Shown here piece after piece: positions 43,917 to 54,000 of a stretch of 64,000 bases of DNA. Source of the DNA: CAZIGK01 sp964538615 (GTDB lineage Bacteria; Pseudomonadota; Alphaproteobacteria; Rickettsiales; RI-342); NCBI GenBank assembly GCA_964538615.1, contig CAZIGK010000006.1, positions 37,799 through 101,798 on the forward strand. The letters are read 5' to 3'. Below the pieces are notes generated by a model. It made no database searches. It was given only the letters and a program-made list of their open reading frames with translations, and was not told where the DNA came from. Positions within the stretch are counted from its first letter, which is position 1. Every line of letters begins with the position of its first letter. Made by a program: the position numbers and the translations under genes.

Positions 43917-44681
43917 ATGTTGATGATTCTTTCCCCCGCGAAAAAGCTGGATGAACGCCCCGCCCGTACTGATATTCCTCTCACCCAACCCACCTACCTG
44001 CGGCAGGCAGAGCACCTGATAGACGTACTGCGCAACCGCAGCGAAGCAGAGATTGCGGAACTGATGGATCTCTCGCCCAAGCTGGCGGCACTGAATGTGG
44101 AACGGTATCAGCGGTTTGGCCAATACCCACCCAAACAGGCACTGACACTGTTCAAGGGGGACGTGTATCAATCTATCAAGGTGGACGATTATACACCGGA
44201 AGATTTCGCCTTTGCCCAGCAGCATCTGCGCATTCTCTCCGGCCTGTACGGATTGTTGGCACCGCTGGACGCCACACAGCCGTACCGTCTGGAGATGGGC
44301 AGCGCGCTGGCGACCGAAAAAGGCAAAAACCTCTATGCCTTCTGGGGTAAGCATCTGGTGGAAAACCTGAACCAGCTACTAGACGGCATGCAGGATCAAA
44401 CGCTGGTGAATCTGGCATCAACGGAATATGCAGCCGCCATACCGATGACGCTGTTGTGTCACCCGTTGCTAACCATTCATTTCAAAGAGCGGCGCGGCAA
44501 TAAGCTGCAAACCATTGGCCTGATGGCCAAACGTGCCCGTGGTGCCATGGCGCATTTCGCCATTACCCAACGTATTACACAGGTGGAAGGGTTGAAAGCC
44601 TTTGCGGACGGGGGTTATGTGCTGGATGAAACGCTGACAACACGTCAGGGCAACCGTGAAGAATGGGTGTTTGTACGATGA
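43917..44681 (+). CDS. yaaA: YaaA-family peroxide stress protein
   Basis: 254 residues. N-terminal MLMILSPAKKLD and the family blocks LSPKLAALNVERYQRF, ALTLFKGDVYQSI, LSGLYGLLAPLD, PYRLEMGS and KRARGAMAHFAI identify YaaA (DUF328), which lowers intracellular iron damage during hydrogen peroxide stress in E. coli and has a DNA-binding fold. The ATG at 43917 was chosen from the usual family start; an ATG at 43905 is four codons earlier. The start of pgpA overlaps its stop. Confidence 0.93.
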   Translation: MLMILSPAKKLDERPARTDIPLTQPTYLRQAEHLIDVLRNRSEAEIAELMDLSPKLAALNVERYQRFGQYPPKQALTLFKGDVYQSIKVDDYTPEDFAFAQQHLRILSGLYGLLAPLDATQPYRLEMGSALATEKGKNLYAFWGKHLVENLNQLLDGMQDQTLVNLASTEYAAAIPMTLLCHPLLTIHFKERRGNKLQTIGLMAKRARGAMAHFAITQRITQVEGLKAFADGGYVLDETLTTRQGNREEWVFVR

Positions 44682-45256
44682 GTCTGCCTGCCTCACCCTC
44701 CCCTTCTGCGACCGCTGCCGGGGCTGTGTCATATGGCACGAAAGCGACATGGCGTGACCTGAAACACCCCGCCGTGTTGCTGGCCACATGGGGCGGCAGC
44801 GGGTTAAGCCCCAAAGCTCCCGGCACGATTGGATCGCTGGCCGCTATGCCGATACTCCTGCCTGTTTTATGGCATTTTGGCCTGACCGCCCTGTGGATAG
44901 TCACCGGGCTGTTACTGCTTGTGGGGTTGTGGGCATCGCATGTCTATATGCATAAATTTCAAAGGCATGACCCCGGCGAAGTGGTGATTGATGAAGTGGT
45001 GGGGATGGGCATTGCTATGGCGGGGATAACCCCGGTGGGGGATGGGCTGGTATCGTACCTGTTAGCGTTTGCCCTGTTTCGGCTCTTTGACATCTGGAAG
45101 CCGTGGCCCATCTGCTGGGCAGACCGCAAACTACCCGGCACATGGGGCGTGATGCTTGACGATGTGATAGCAGGCGTGTACGCATGGCTGTTGGTAACGC
45201 CTGTGCTGATGGTACTGGTGTTTCCTCTGGCGTGGCTTAGCCACATTTTTTCGTAG
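44678..45256 (+). CDS. pgpA: phosphatidylglycerophosphatase A
   Basis: 192 residues. GSGLSPKAPGTIGSLAAMP, HDPGEVVIDEVVGMGIA and FRLFDIWKPWPI are the PgpA signatures, with acidic metal-binding residues in the DPGEVVIDE loop, and four membrane spans follow the usual pattern. It dephosphorylates phosphatidylglycerophosphate to phosphatidylglycerol. The ATG at 44678 overlaps the yaaA stop (ATGA); the usual C-terminal segment KLPGTWGVMLDDVIAGVYA is intact. Next gene, pncC, starts 11 bases later: a yaaA-pgpA-pncC operon. Confidence 0.94.
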   Translation: MSLPASPSPSATAAGAVSYGTKATWRDLKHPAVLLATWGGSGLSPKAPGTIGSLAAMPILLPVLWHFGLTALWIVTGLLLLVGLWASHVYMHKFQRHDPGEVVIDEVVGMGIAMAGITPVGDGLVSYLLAFALFRLFDIWKPWPICWADRKLPGTWGVMLDDVIAGVYAWLLVTPVLMVLVFPLAWLSHIFS

Positions 45257-45267
45257 GTTTAACAACC

Positions 45268-45792
45268 ATGCCCCCTGATTTTCAGGAAGCCCAGTTGCAA
45301 CAGCTCATTACCGCCGTGTGGCATCAGTGCCGCCGTAAGCGAATTCGTCTGGTATTAGCAGAAAGCTGCACGGGCGGCATGTTAGCCAGCCTGCTGACCT
45401 CCATTCCCGGTGCATCAGAAGTGCTGGAGCGCGGCTTTGTCACCTATAGTAACGAAGCCAAAACGGATTTGCTGGGTGTCCCCATGCCGATGATTCAGCA
45501 GCAAGGTGCCGTTAGCCAGAATGTGGCACGTGCCATGGCGGAAGGCGCACTGGTGCGCAGCCGTGCGGAGCTATCCGTCTCGATTACCGGCGTCGCAGGC
45601 CCTTCCGGTGGGACGGACAATAAACCCGTGGGGCTAGTGTATTTTGGCTGGGCCACCCGCAAAAACGCTACCCGTACGTTCCGCAAAATGTTTGAAGGCG
45701 ACCGACAGCAAATTCGCATGCAGGCCTGCCAGTTTGCCCTGGAATCCATTATTTTACAGGAAGCCCTGCATTGGGAAGCGGCGCAGGCGTAA
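45268..45792 (+). CDS. pncC: nicotinamide-nucleotide amidohydrolase PncC (CinA C-terminal type)
   Basis: 174 residues, the stand-alone CinA C-terminal domain. Signatures: LAESCTGGMLASLLTSIPGASEVLERGFVTYSNEAK at the N-terminus, GAVSQNVARAMAEGAL and SITGVAGPSGGTDNKPVGLVYF. It deamidates nicotinamide mononucleotide in pyridine nucleotide recycling. No N-terminal MoeA-like domain, which is normal for this subgroup and for its place after pgpA. Confidence 0.94.
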   Translation: MPPDFQEAQLQQLITAVWHQCRRKRIRLVLAESCTGGMLASLLTSIPGASEVLERGFVTYSNEAKTDLLGVPMPMIQQQGAVSQNVARAMAEGALVRSRAELSVSITGVAGPSGGTDNKPVGLVYFGWATRKNATRTFRKMFEGDRQQIRMQACQFALESIILQEALHWEAAQA

Positions 45793-45909
45793 CAAGCGTT
45801 CGGCACCGTTTGATAGAGACCACATCATACCCGGAAAAATAGCCTGAATGGTGTCACCACCAAAGGGGGAATGAGGCACAAAGGGTTGTTTGGCGAGAAG
45901 CGGAGTGAG

Positions 45910-45925
45910 CGTACATCGCTGTACG
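45910..45925. repeat. short hairpin in the pncC-lipoprotein gap
   Basis: CGTACA-TCGC-TGTACG, a 6-base-pair stem with a tetraloop, in a 196-base convergent intergenic region that shows no coding potential or T-run. Function unknown. Confidence 0.3.
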
Positions 45926-45988
45926 TGACATGAGAAGCACAGCAAAACCGCCATTTGCAGCCCATTCAACGTCGCGTGTATGCAGTCT

Positions 45989-46435
45989 CTAGCGGTTCCA
46001 GCTATCCTCGCTGATAAAATAACAGGTACGAATATTATCCGGCGTATGGCGCTGGATATTGCGCAAGACATATTGCTGCTCCACCTCGGTCATCTCGCTC
46101 CATACCCTTTGTAAAGCCGCCTGATCCGTATGGCCGCGCAGACTGGCAATACTGTACATGTGATAAGCTTCTGGCAGGTTTTTCTGGCTGTCCGCTTCCC
46201 GCGCCATCACCAGCGCATTAAACCGGGGCCAGTAGCAGGTTTCTTCGTAACGTTGAAAGTTTTTCTGGGTTTCCTGCTCCTGATAGCTATGCGCCATACC
46301 GGCTGTGGACATGACAGAAGCGGCCAGATCAATCGGCCCCGGCATGCAGGCACCCAGCAGCAGGGGCAAAAACGGCATGAGCCGTAAGCGACAACGCACA
46401 AAACCCAAAAGAAAGGGGGCATGGTGTGAGGTCAT
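45989..46435 (-). CDS. small lipoprotein of unknown function
   Basis: 148 residues from the ATG at 46435, overlapping the pdxH stop (ATGA). The N-terminal region carries a positively charged start and LMPFLPLLLGAC, a lipobox; a start at the Met just before PFLPLLLGAC is also possible. The mature part is short and helical with a Cys near each end (EETCYWPRF; RTCYFISEDS). It ends 196 bases from pncC, convergent. Not recognised. Confidence 0.62.
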   Translation of the reverse strand: MTSHHAPFLLGFVRCRLRLMPFLPLLLGACMPGPIDLAASVMSTAGMAHSYQEQETQKNFQRYEETCYWPRFNALVMAREADSQKNLPEAYHMYSIASLRGHTDQAALQRVWSEMTEVEQQYVLRNIQRHTPDNIRTCYFISEDSWNR

Positions 46436-47073
46436 GAAGGTTCCTCCGCCATAAAGTGGCTTTGTTGCCATTGTGTATCTGTCACCGATGCGCGCAGGTA
46501 ATGCCATTGATACCCCGCTTCATCCAAACGCAGGCGAAGCGGTTGCAGTAAATAGCCTTGCCAGAAAGGAGGGCGCCGCAGGCGCCAGCCGCGCCATACG
46601 CATTGCCATGCCAGCCGAAACCACAACCCATGTGCCAGCCGTTTGGGGTGCGATTGCAGTGATGCCCACGCCCCCAGACGGCTAAAATACGGGCGGCTAT
46701 TAAAATACGCATCGGCCACATTATCTGGCACCGCAGAAATGATACCTTCTACCTGAATGCGCTGTTGCTGTTCCGGCCAGTGAAACACCATACTGGCACG
46801 TGGATTGGCCGCAATATCCCGCCCTTTGTGGCTATGGGCAGTAGAGTAGAACACAAACCCTTCCGGCTCCAACCCTTTCAACAGCACCATACGCAGGCTG
46901 GGAAAGCCATCCGCACTGGTGGCGACTGCCACTGCCGCCGGATACCGACACTGGCGCTGGCTTTGCGGTAAGTACCATTGCCGAAAATGATCCAGCGGAT
47001 CCCCAGAAGCAGGAGCAGGGGTCACAGGCTGTGAAGGATGCGTGGAGGATGGGTGTTTCTGCGTGGTGGTCAT
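46432..47073 (-). CDS. pdxH: pyridoxamine 5'-phosphate oxidase family protein
   Basis: 213 residues. Fold signatures SLRMVLLKGLEPEGFVFYSTAHSHKGRDIAANPRASMVFHW and VEGIISAVPDNVADAYFNSRP resemble PdxH, as does RPPFWQGYLLQPLRL. The canonical C-terminus of PdxH, W-x-RLxP, is replaced here by a segment LRASVTDTQWQQSHF, so it may be a divergent PdxH or another flavin reductase of the split-barrel fold. Start at 47073 follows AGGATACC. Overlaps the lipoprotein gene downstream. Confidence 0.75.
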   Translation of the reverse strand: MTTTQKHPSSTHPSQPVTPAPASGDPLDHFRQWYLPQSQRQCRYPAAVAVATSADGFPSLRMVLLKGLEPEGFVFYSTAHSHKGRDIAANPRASMVFHWPEQQQRIQVEGIISAVPDNVADAYFNSRPYFSRLGAWASLQSHPKRLAHGLWFRLAWQCVWRGWRLRRPPFWQGYLLQPLRLRLDEAGYQWHYLRASVTDTQWQQSHFMAEEPS

Positions 47074-47207
47074 GGTATCCTGCATGATGATACATCAAAA
47101 AAAACGGGTCAGGACTAACAAGTATAGTATGGGTTTGCTAAGAAAACGTATGCCATATTGATGCTCTGTGGTCACAACCTCTGATCTGCGAATAGAATGG
47201 GATAATC

Positions 47208-47744
47208 ATGCCGGAAATGACGATCACCGCAGCGAAAGGCGCTTTTGGCGATGGCCGACACCCCTCCACGCAGGGCGCATTGCGGCTTATGGCCGGGCTA
47301 CAGGAGTACCAGCCAATGCGTGTATTGGATGTTGGGTGTGGCTCCGGGATTCTTACCCTCGCAGCCTGCCAGCTCTGGCCAGAGGCCCATGTGGTGGCAA
47401 CGGATAACCGGGTAGAATCCGTATCCCTGACGCGTCAGAACGTGCAGGCGGCCAACTGCCAGACCCGTGCACAGGCATGGCGGGCGGACGGGGTACAATG
47501 CGCAGCCGTGCAGGCTATGCCGCCTTTTCCGCTGGTAGTGAGCAATATTCTGGCGGAACCGCTGATAACCATGGCGAGCGATTTATGCCGCATGACGGCA
47601 CCTCAAGGCTGGCTTATCCTCTCCGGTATTCTCATGTGGCGGGAACCGCTGGTACTGGAAGCCTATCGGCTGAATGGCATGACATGCGCAGAATCGCTGT
47701 CGATTGGGGAGTGGCGAAGCCTATTGTTGCATCATGCGGCGTAA
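47208..47744 (+). CDS. PrmA-like SAM methyltransferase, catalytic domain only
   Basis: 178 residues. Starts at the catalytic domain: GAFGDGRHPSTQGALRLM, SAM loop VLDVGCGSGILTLAACQL, VATDNRVESVSLTRQNVQ and VVSNILAEPLITMA, all matching the catalytic half of ribosomal protein L11 methyltransferase. The N-terminal substrate-binding domain of PrmA (about 100 residues) is absent, so the substrate may differ. The 3' end overlaps the convergent exported-protein gene by 24 bases. Confidence 0.75.
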   Translation: MPEMTITAAKGAFGDGRHPSTQGALRLMAGLQEYQPMRVLDVGCGSGILTLAACQLWPEAHVVATDNRVESVSLTRQNVQAANCQTRAQAWRADGVQCAAVQAMPPFPLVVSNILAEPLITMASDLCRMTAPQGWLILSGILMWREPLVLEAYRLNGMTCAESLSIGEWRSLLLHHAA

Positions 47745-48608
47745 CCACTCCGGCGGGGCATCCTCCGCTTCGGTTTCCTGCTGCGGGTTCGGCATATTCT
47801 CCATATCCGGAAAAATAATGGTATTCCCCTTTTGCACAGGTTCCTGAGGAGTGGCAGGCTCAGAGGACACGGGATACTGCGGTGTCTCCACGGGGGGGGC
47901 ATCAAACAATTCGCCATCATCCTCCAGATCCTCAGGCAGGGTGGCGGGGGGAGCCGTCTCCTTCTGTCTATCGGCCCGTCCTGCTTTCCCACGCTCTGTA
48001 TCTGTGGCGGCAGGGGCGGTCTCTGACGGCTCCTTGCGAGAGCGTGGCTTCGGTTGTTTTTTCTCCTCCACCGGTTCTGCCTTCGCCACATCGCAACGCA
48101 GGTTTTTCCAGCGGATAGACTGGTAATAATACACCGCATTATGTTCCAGTCTGATTGTCGCAGGGTCTTCATCTGATCCGGAAAGCGAAATATCCCCCTT
48201 TTCATGGCGAATGCGAGGAACCATCTTGCCTTTCCACGCCAGCTCTATTTCATAATCCGCCCGCAAAATCACTTCATCCGGCAAGCGGTTGGTCACGGTC
48301 AGGGTGGTAACCGCCGGATAACCTTGTGTGATACTGGTGCGTTTGAACGCATTTTGCCCCAGCCGTTGTCCGTCCCGCCGGGTTTCAATGGTATTGGTTT
48401 GGGTGGAGCGGCGCTTGGTATCCGACTCCGAGCGGGAGACGCTGACGGCCAGTTTTGCCGGGGTAATGCCCAGTTTTTTGCAACTGACATTACGTTCAAT
48501 GGTGACCTTTGGGGCTTTGGCCGGGGCTGCCTGTACTGCGGCAATAGCTCCTGACAACCCGACACATAGTCCCAACAGTACCACAGACCATGCAACCGCT
48601 TGACGCAT
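47721..48608 (-). CDS. exported protein of unknown function
   Basis: 295 residues. Signal peptide MRQAVAWSVVLLGLCVGLSGAIAAVQAA; GAGGG precedes the start by five bases. A globular part of about 140 residues (VTTLTVTNRLPDEVILRADYEIELAWKGKMVPRI) has a beta-rich look. It is followed by a charged, Pro/Glu/Lys-rich tail ending PPEWLRRMMQQ. Not recognised. It follows the ArsC-like gene by eight bases and its end overlaps the PrmA-like gene tail-to-tail. Confidence 0.65.
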   Translation of the reverse strand: MRQAVAWSVVLLGLCVGLSGAIAAVQAAPAKAPKVTIERNVSCKKLGITPAKLAVSVSRSESDTKRRSTQTNTIETRRDGQRLGQNAFKRTSITQGYPAVTTLTVTNRLPDEVILRADYEIELAWKGKMVPRIRHEKGDISLSGSDEDPATIRLEHNAVYYYQSIRWKNLRCDVAKAEPVEEKKQPKPRSRKEPSETAPAATDTERGKAGRADRQKETAPPATLPEDLEDDGELFDAPPVETPQYPVSSEPATPQEPVQKGNTIIFPDMENMPNPQQETEAEDAPPEWLRRMMQQ

Positions 48609-48616
48609 AGATACCC

Positions 48617-48976
48617 TCATCCCTTACCGACAGAAAACACACGGGCATAGGCCGCTGCCGAAAACCCCACTTCGACCCCGCCCTCATGAACCAGAACCGG
48701 TCGCTTCATGACACTGGGGTGCGTTTGCAATAGCTCCAACGCCGTGTCATGGTTGGTACGTTGACGGGTCGCTTCATCCAACGTGCGCCAGGTCGTGCCA
48801 CGACGGTTCACCAGCACTTCCCAGCCATGTTGTTGCAGCCAATCGGCAAGGGTGCCGACAGGAATGGGCGTTTGTTTGATATGATGAAAATGGTAAGGGA
48901 TGCGATGCTCATCCAGCCAAAGGCGGGCTTTCTTAACGCTATCGCAAGAAACAATACCATAGAGTGTGTTGTGCAT
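48617..48976 (-). CDS. ArsC/Spx-family (YffB-like) protein
   Basis: 119 residues. The thioredoxin-fold signature LYGIVSCDSVKKARLWLDEHRI resembles YffB/ArsC-type proteins, with a single Cys at the N-terminal active-site position. Further family features: VNRRGTTWRTLDEATRQR and MKRPVLVHEGGVEVGFS. YffB-type proteins are of uncertain function (glutathione-dependent thiol reductase proposed). Upstream of the exported protein on the same strand. Confidence 0.85.
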   Translation of the reverse strand: MHNTLYGIVSCDSVKKARLWLDEHRIPYHFHHIKQTPIPVGTLADWLQQHGWEVLVNRRGTTWRTLDEATRQRTNHDTALELLQTHPSVMKRPVLVHEGGVEVGFSAAAYARVFSVGKG

Positions 48977-49094
48977 GGGAGCCAAATGCTATGGGTGGGT
49001 ATGGTGATGCCGTGTGATAAAACGCACAGCCTGCCGTAGGGTAACCTGTTAGAGGTGGAAAATCTATGACTTATTGGCAGAACGGGCAGGATAT

Positions 49095-50954
49095 ATGACC
49101 GCACAGGCGCACTTGGGCACGTGGAAGACATGGGGCTGGCTGGAAGCTTTTCGCGACCCATGGCGAGTAGATTTGCGTTCTCTGGCACTCTTCCGTCTGC
49201 TGCTGGGTGGCCTGCTGCTGTTTGATGCCTTGCATCGGTTGATGGATGTGGAACTATATTTGAGTGATGAGGGCATTTTTCCCAGCGCGCGTTTTCTGGC
49301 CATGTGGAACGAATGGGATTGGCTGTGGTCCTTTCATCATCTGACGGGAAGCTGGCAATGGCCAGCTTTTTTACTGATACTGCAAGCATTGGCCGCCATA
49401 GGGTTGCTACTGGGCTGGAAAACCCGCTGGATGGCCGTCATCAGTTGGATATTGCTGGTGTCCCTGCATCATCGGAACCGGTATTTATTGCAAGGTAGCG
49501 ATGTTTTGCTGTCAGGTCTGTTACTCTGGGCGATTTTTTTGCCGATCTCTGCCCGTTTTTCAGTGGATGCAGCGTTGAACACCGCCCCGAAACCCACCAA
49601 CCCGCGCTATGGTTCCGCCGCGACGGTCGCGCTGCTGCTGCAAGCCATGTACGTGTATGTGATTGGGGCAAGCATTAAACTCTACCCCGACTGGCAGGCG
49701 GAGTGGATTGAACGGTTTGATGCCGTATATTACGCATTGCATACCGTTAATTACGCCTACCCGCACGCCCGCTGGCTGGGAGATTACTCCTTCACGCTGA
49801 CCACCTGGCTAACACGGTTTGTCTGGGGTATTGAATTTTTTGGCCCGTTTTTATTGTTTATGCCCTGGAAGAATAGCCTCTGGCGTTATGCGGTGCTGGG
49901 CGGATTGTTGCTGATGCATCTGGGCTTTCAGATTTGTCTGGCCATCGGCCCGTTCCCCATGACCAGCCTGTGCTCGCTGGTGCCATTTCTGCCCAGCCAT
50001 TTCTGGGACAGGCTGATGCATCGCTATGCAACCCGCCCCCAACGTCGGCAAATCATACTGTATTACGATGAACCCTGCGGTTTTTGCAAAAAAATGTGTT
50101 TGCTGCTGCGGGAGTTTTTTCTGGATGCACAGGCCAAAATTGTGCCTGCGCAGCAAGCACCGGACACGGCATACCTGTTACGGCGGGAGCATAGCTGGCT
50201 GGTGCGCGACCATGAAGGCCGCGTATGGACACGTTGGGATGCCATGGTGGTCGTCTGGCAGGCAAGTTTTTGGGGCTGGCCATTGGCGATGCTGTTCCGG
50301 CTGCCGGGCATGAAGTGGCTGGGTAACCGCATCTATGGGCTGGTGGCCTGTCAGCGCGGCACGCTGGCTAAGGCAACCTCCCGCCTGCTACCGTATCATC
50401 AGCAGGAAGTACGCCCTTTCTGGCTGGTCGAAGTGCCGGTCGGGTTGTTGGCTTTGCTGGTGTTCTGGTGGAATATTGAAGCCATACCTGGCTTCCCGAA
50501 CCGGTTGCGCCTGCCGGGGGAAGAGCGTCAGATCATTCTGGTGCTGAATCTGGATCAATACTGGAACATGTTTGCCCCGAATGCCCGCACCTCCGGCTGG
50601 TATGTGGTGCGCGGTGAGCGGCAGGATGGTGTGGTGATGGATTTGCTGCAAGGGGTGGAAGGAGAACCGGATCGGTCTGAACCGGCGGATATTCCGAACC
50701 TGTTTCCGGATTTTCGCTGGCGCAAATGGATGATGCCCTCCAATTTTGCCCCCCTGAAGCGGGATTATGCCATCTACCTGTGCAGGCATTGGAACCGCCA
50801 ATTGCCGCCAGGCAAAAAAATCATCAACATTCAGGTGGATTATGAACGCATGTATTACGCCAGGGAGGAGGAATATGTTTTGCGGCGTTGGAAAAACGAA
50901 CGATTGGTTAATCTGGATTGCCGACGCGCACAATGGATGTACCCGGACGGGTAA
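49095..50954 (+). CDS. HTTM-domain membrane protein fused to a DCC thiol-oxidoreductase-like domain
   Basis: 619 residues. The N-terminal 300 residues are an HTTM module (horizontally transferred transmembrane domain, related to vitamin K-dependent gamma-carboxylase): LRSLALFRLLLGGLLLFDALHRL, SLHHRNRYLLQGSDVLLSGLLLW and GASIKLYPDWQAEW, with many spans. From about residue 320 a DCC domain begins, IILYYDEPCGFCKKMCLLL (Cys328 and Cys331). A further membrane segment and a periplasmic C-terminal domain follow. HTTM-DCC fusions are known in bacteria; the role is unclear. The ATG at 49095 is preceded by AGGAT. Confidence 0.82.
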   Translation: MTAQAHLGTWKTWGWLEAFRDPWRVDLRSLALFRLLLGGLLLFDALHRLMDVELYLSDEGIFPSARFLAMWNEWDWLWSFHHLTGSWQWPAFLLILQALAAIGLLLGWKTRWMAVISWILLVSLHHRNRYLLQGSDVLLSGLLLWAIFLPISARFSVDAALNTAPKPTNPRYGSAATVALLLQAMYVYVIGASIKLYPDWQAEWIERFDAVYYALHTVNYAYPHARWLGDYSFTLTTWLTRFVWGIEFFGPFLLFMPWKNSLWRYAVLGGLLLMHLGFQICLAIGPFPMTSLCSLVPFLPSHFWDRLMHRYATRPQRRQIILYYDEPCGFCKKMCLLLREFFLDAQAKIVPAQQAPDTAYLLRREHSWLVRDHEGRVWTRWDAMVVVWQASFWGWPLAMLFRLPGMKWLGNRIYGLVACQRGTLAKATSRLLPYHQQEVRPFWLVEVPVGLLALLVFWWNIEAIPGFPNRLRLPGEERQIILVLNLDQYWNMFAPNARTSGWYVVRGERQDGVVMDLLQGVEGEPDRSEPADIPNLFPDFRWRKWMMPSNFAPLKRDYAIYLCRHWNRQLPPGKKIINIQVDYERMYYAREEEYVLRRWKNERLVNLDCRRAQWMYPDG

Positions 50955-51048
50955 TGCCACGAGGTGTCAGGTGTTCCGTGGAAACGTTTGGGCATTTACG
51001 GAATCCCTGCTATAGGTACAGGCTGATTGACCAAACAATACCTCCTGT

Positions 51049-54000
51049 ATGACCGCCTCTTCCACCCCCGCCCTGCCTTTCATTCATTTACGCGCCCATT
51101 CCGCCTATTCACTGTCGGAAGGGGCGATACCCGTCAAGGCGCTGGTAAAGTTTGCCGCCAAGCATCAGATGCCCGCGATTGGTATAACGGATACCAATAA
51201 CCTTTTTGGCTCGCTGGAATTTTCCAAGGAGGCCATGGGCGCGGGTATACAGCCCATTATCGGCTGTTTATTGAACTTCAAAGCCGTGGATGGTGAAGCA
51301 TTTTCCACCAGCCACAAGTCCGGTGCGCCGGATAAGCTATTGCTGATTGCGCAGAATGAGGTGGGCTATCACCATCTGCTATGGCTGGCCAGCGAAGCCT
51401 ATTTACACCCCGCCGCAGATGAAGCTCCGCTGCTGGCCTATAAACAACTGGAAGGCCATACCGACGGGCTGATCTGCCTCACGGGGGGGGTGGATGGCAT
51501 GGTCGGACGCCTGATTGCGGACGGCCTGAAAGATCAGGCGGCCTATGCGCTGGAATATTTACAAAAACAGTTTGGAAATCGCCTGTATATTGAACTACAC
51601 CGCCATGGCTTAGCGGTGGAACGGCAAGTTGAACCACAGCTTCTGCGTTTTGCACTGGAATATCAGGTACCAGTGGTGGCAACAGCGGATGCTTATTTCA
51701 TCGACCCCGCCATGTACGAAGCGCATGACGCACTGCTTTGCATTGCGGATGGCCGCTATGTGCAGGAAGAAAACCGCCGAAAACTCACCCCGCAGCACCG
51801 CCTAAAAACACCGCAGGAAATGGTGGAACTATTTGCGGATATACCAGAGGCCATTGCCAATACGGCGGTGATTGCCAGACGTTGTTCCTATGCATCGCCA
51901 TCCCGTGATCCCATTCTGCCACGCTTTGTGGATGGCGGAGAAGATGCCGAAGCGGAGGAATTCGCCCGCATTGCCAAAGAGGGATTACGCTGGCGTCTGG
52001 ACACCTATGTTTTCCCTGACCCCAACATGCCCGCTACAGAGCGGGAAGAGCAGGAAAAACCCTATTGGGAGCGGCTGGAGTTCGAGATCGGGATTATTCA
52101 GCGCATGAAATTTCCCGGCTACTTCCTCATCGTATCCGACTTTATCCGCTGGGCGAAAGAACATGATGTTCCCGTAGGGCCTGGGCGGGGTTCCGGTGCG
52201 GGGTCGCTGGTGGCATGGGCCATGAAAATCACCGACCTTGACCCCTTGCGCTACAGCCTGCTGTTTGAGCGTTTCCTCAATCCGGAGCGCGTCTCCATGC
52301 CAGACTTTGACGTGGATTTCTGTCAGGATCGGCGGGAATTGGTTATCCAATACGTGCAACAACGTTATGGCCGCGAGCGGGTAGCGCAAATCATCACGTT
52401 TGGTAAATTACAGGCCAGAGCCGTGATACGGGATGTCGGGCGGGTGCTGCAAATGTCTTATGGCGCGGTGGATCGCATCTCCAAGCTGATTCCCAACAAC
52501 CCAGCCAATCCGGTCACGCTGAGCGAGGCCATTGATCTGGAGCCATTGCTGCAACAGGCCATTAAAGAAGACCACGAAGTGGCGCGTCTGGTGGGCATTG
52601 GCAAACAGTTGGAAGGGCTATACCGCCATGCTTCCACCCATGCGGCAGGTGTGGTGATTGGGGATCGTCCCCTGCACGAGTTGGTGCCGATGTATCGGGA
52701 TCCGAAGTCCGATATGCCGGTCATTCAATATTCTATGAAGTATGCTGAAACCGCCGGTCTGGTGAAGTTCGACTTTCTGGGCTTAAAAACCCTGACCGTG
52801 CTGAAATGGGCGTGTCGCGTGGTGCAGGAAACCACCGGCGATGCACTGGATCTCTTAAAATTGCCGTTAGAAGATGCCAAAACCTATGAATTGTTGGGGC
52901 AAGGCAAGGCAATGGGCGTCTTCCAGCTTGAGAGTTCCGGCATGCGGGATACGCTGATTAAGCTAAAACCCACCACGCTGGAAGATATTATCGCACTTGT
53001 ATCGCTGTACCGTCCGGGACCGATGGATAATATCCCCACCTATATCAACCGAAAGCATGGCAAAGAAAGGCCGGATTATCTGCACCCGCTGCTAGAGCCG
53101 ATTTTGCAGGAGACATTCGGCATCTTCATCTATCAGGAACAGGTGATGCAGGTTGCGCAGGTGATGGGCGGCTACAGCCTGGGGCAAGCGGATTTGCTGC
53201 GCCGTGCCATGGGGAAAAAAATCAAAGAGGAGATGGACCAACAGCGCGATATTTTCATGAAAGGGGCGCTGGAAAAAGGCGTCAAAGAAAGCAAAGCGCG
53301 AGAAGTCTTTGACCTGATGGCCAAGTTCGCCAGTTATGGCTTCAACAAGTCGCACGCAGCGGCATACGCGCTGATTGCTTTTCAGACAGCCTATTTGAAA
53401 GCCAATTACCCCGTGCAGTTTTTCATTGGGTTGATGGCGCTGGACTCCGGCAACACCGAAAAACTGAACCTGTATAAACAGGATGCGGAAAGAATGGGCA
53501 TCCGCACCCTGCCGCCGGATATTAATGCATCAGAAGCCAATTTTTGTGTAGAGAAACTCGAAGACGGCAGTCTGGCGATTCGCTACGCGCTGGGCGCTCT
53601 GAAGAATGTGGGCATGAGCGCCATGGAAGCCGTGGTGGAAGAACGCAAAAACCATGGTCGCTTTGACAGCCTCGCAGATTTTGCCCGGCGGATGGATAAC
53701 CGGGTGATGAACAGGCGCACGCTGGAGTTTCTGGTCAAGGCAGGTGTTTTTGACAGCCTGCACCCCAACCGACGACAATTATTTGAATGTCTGGATATGC
53801 TGCTCGCCATTTCGGACATGGCCAACCGGGAAAAAAACAGCAACCAGATTGGCCTGTTTGGGGAAGAATTGATGGCGGGTGCCGCCAGCACCAGTGCTGC
53901 ACTGGAGTTCCCCCCCATGACAGAATGGCCGATGAACCAGAAATTGGGTCACGAGTTTGATGCGATTGGGTTTTATGTATCGGCACATCCGCTACAGGCG

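Noticed and set aside
50971..50986. TGTTCCGTGGAAACG near the start of the dnaE leader as a second parS
   Set aside because: The arms are one base shorter and the central CACGTG is missing, so ParB binding is unlikely.
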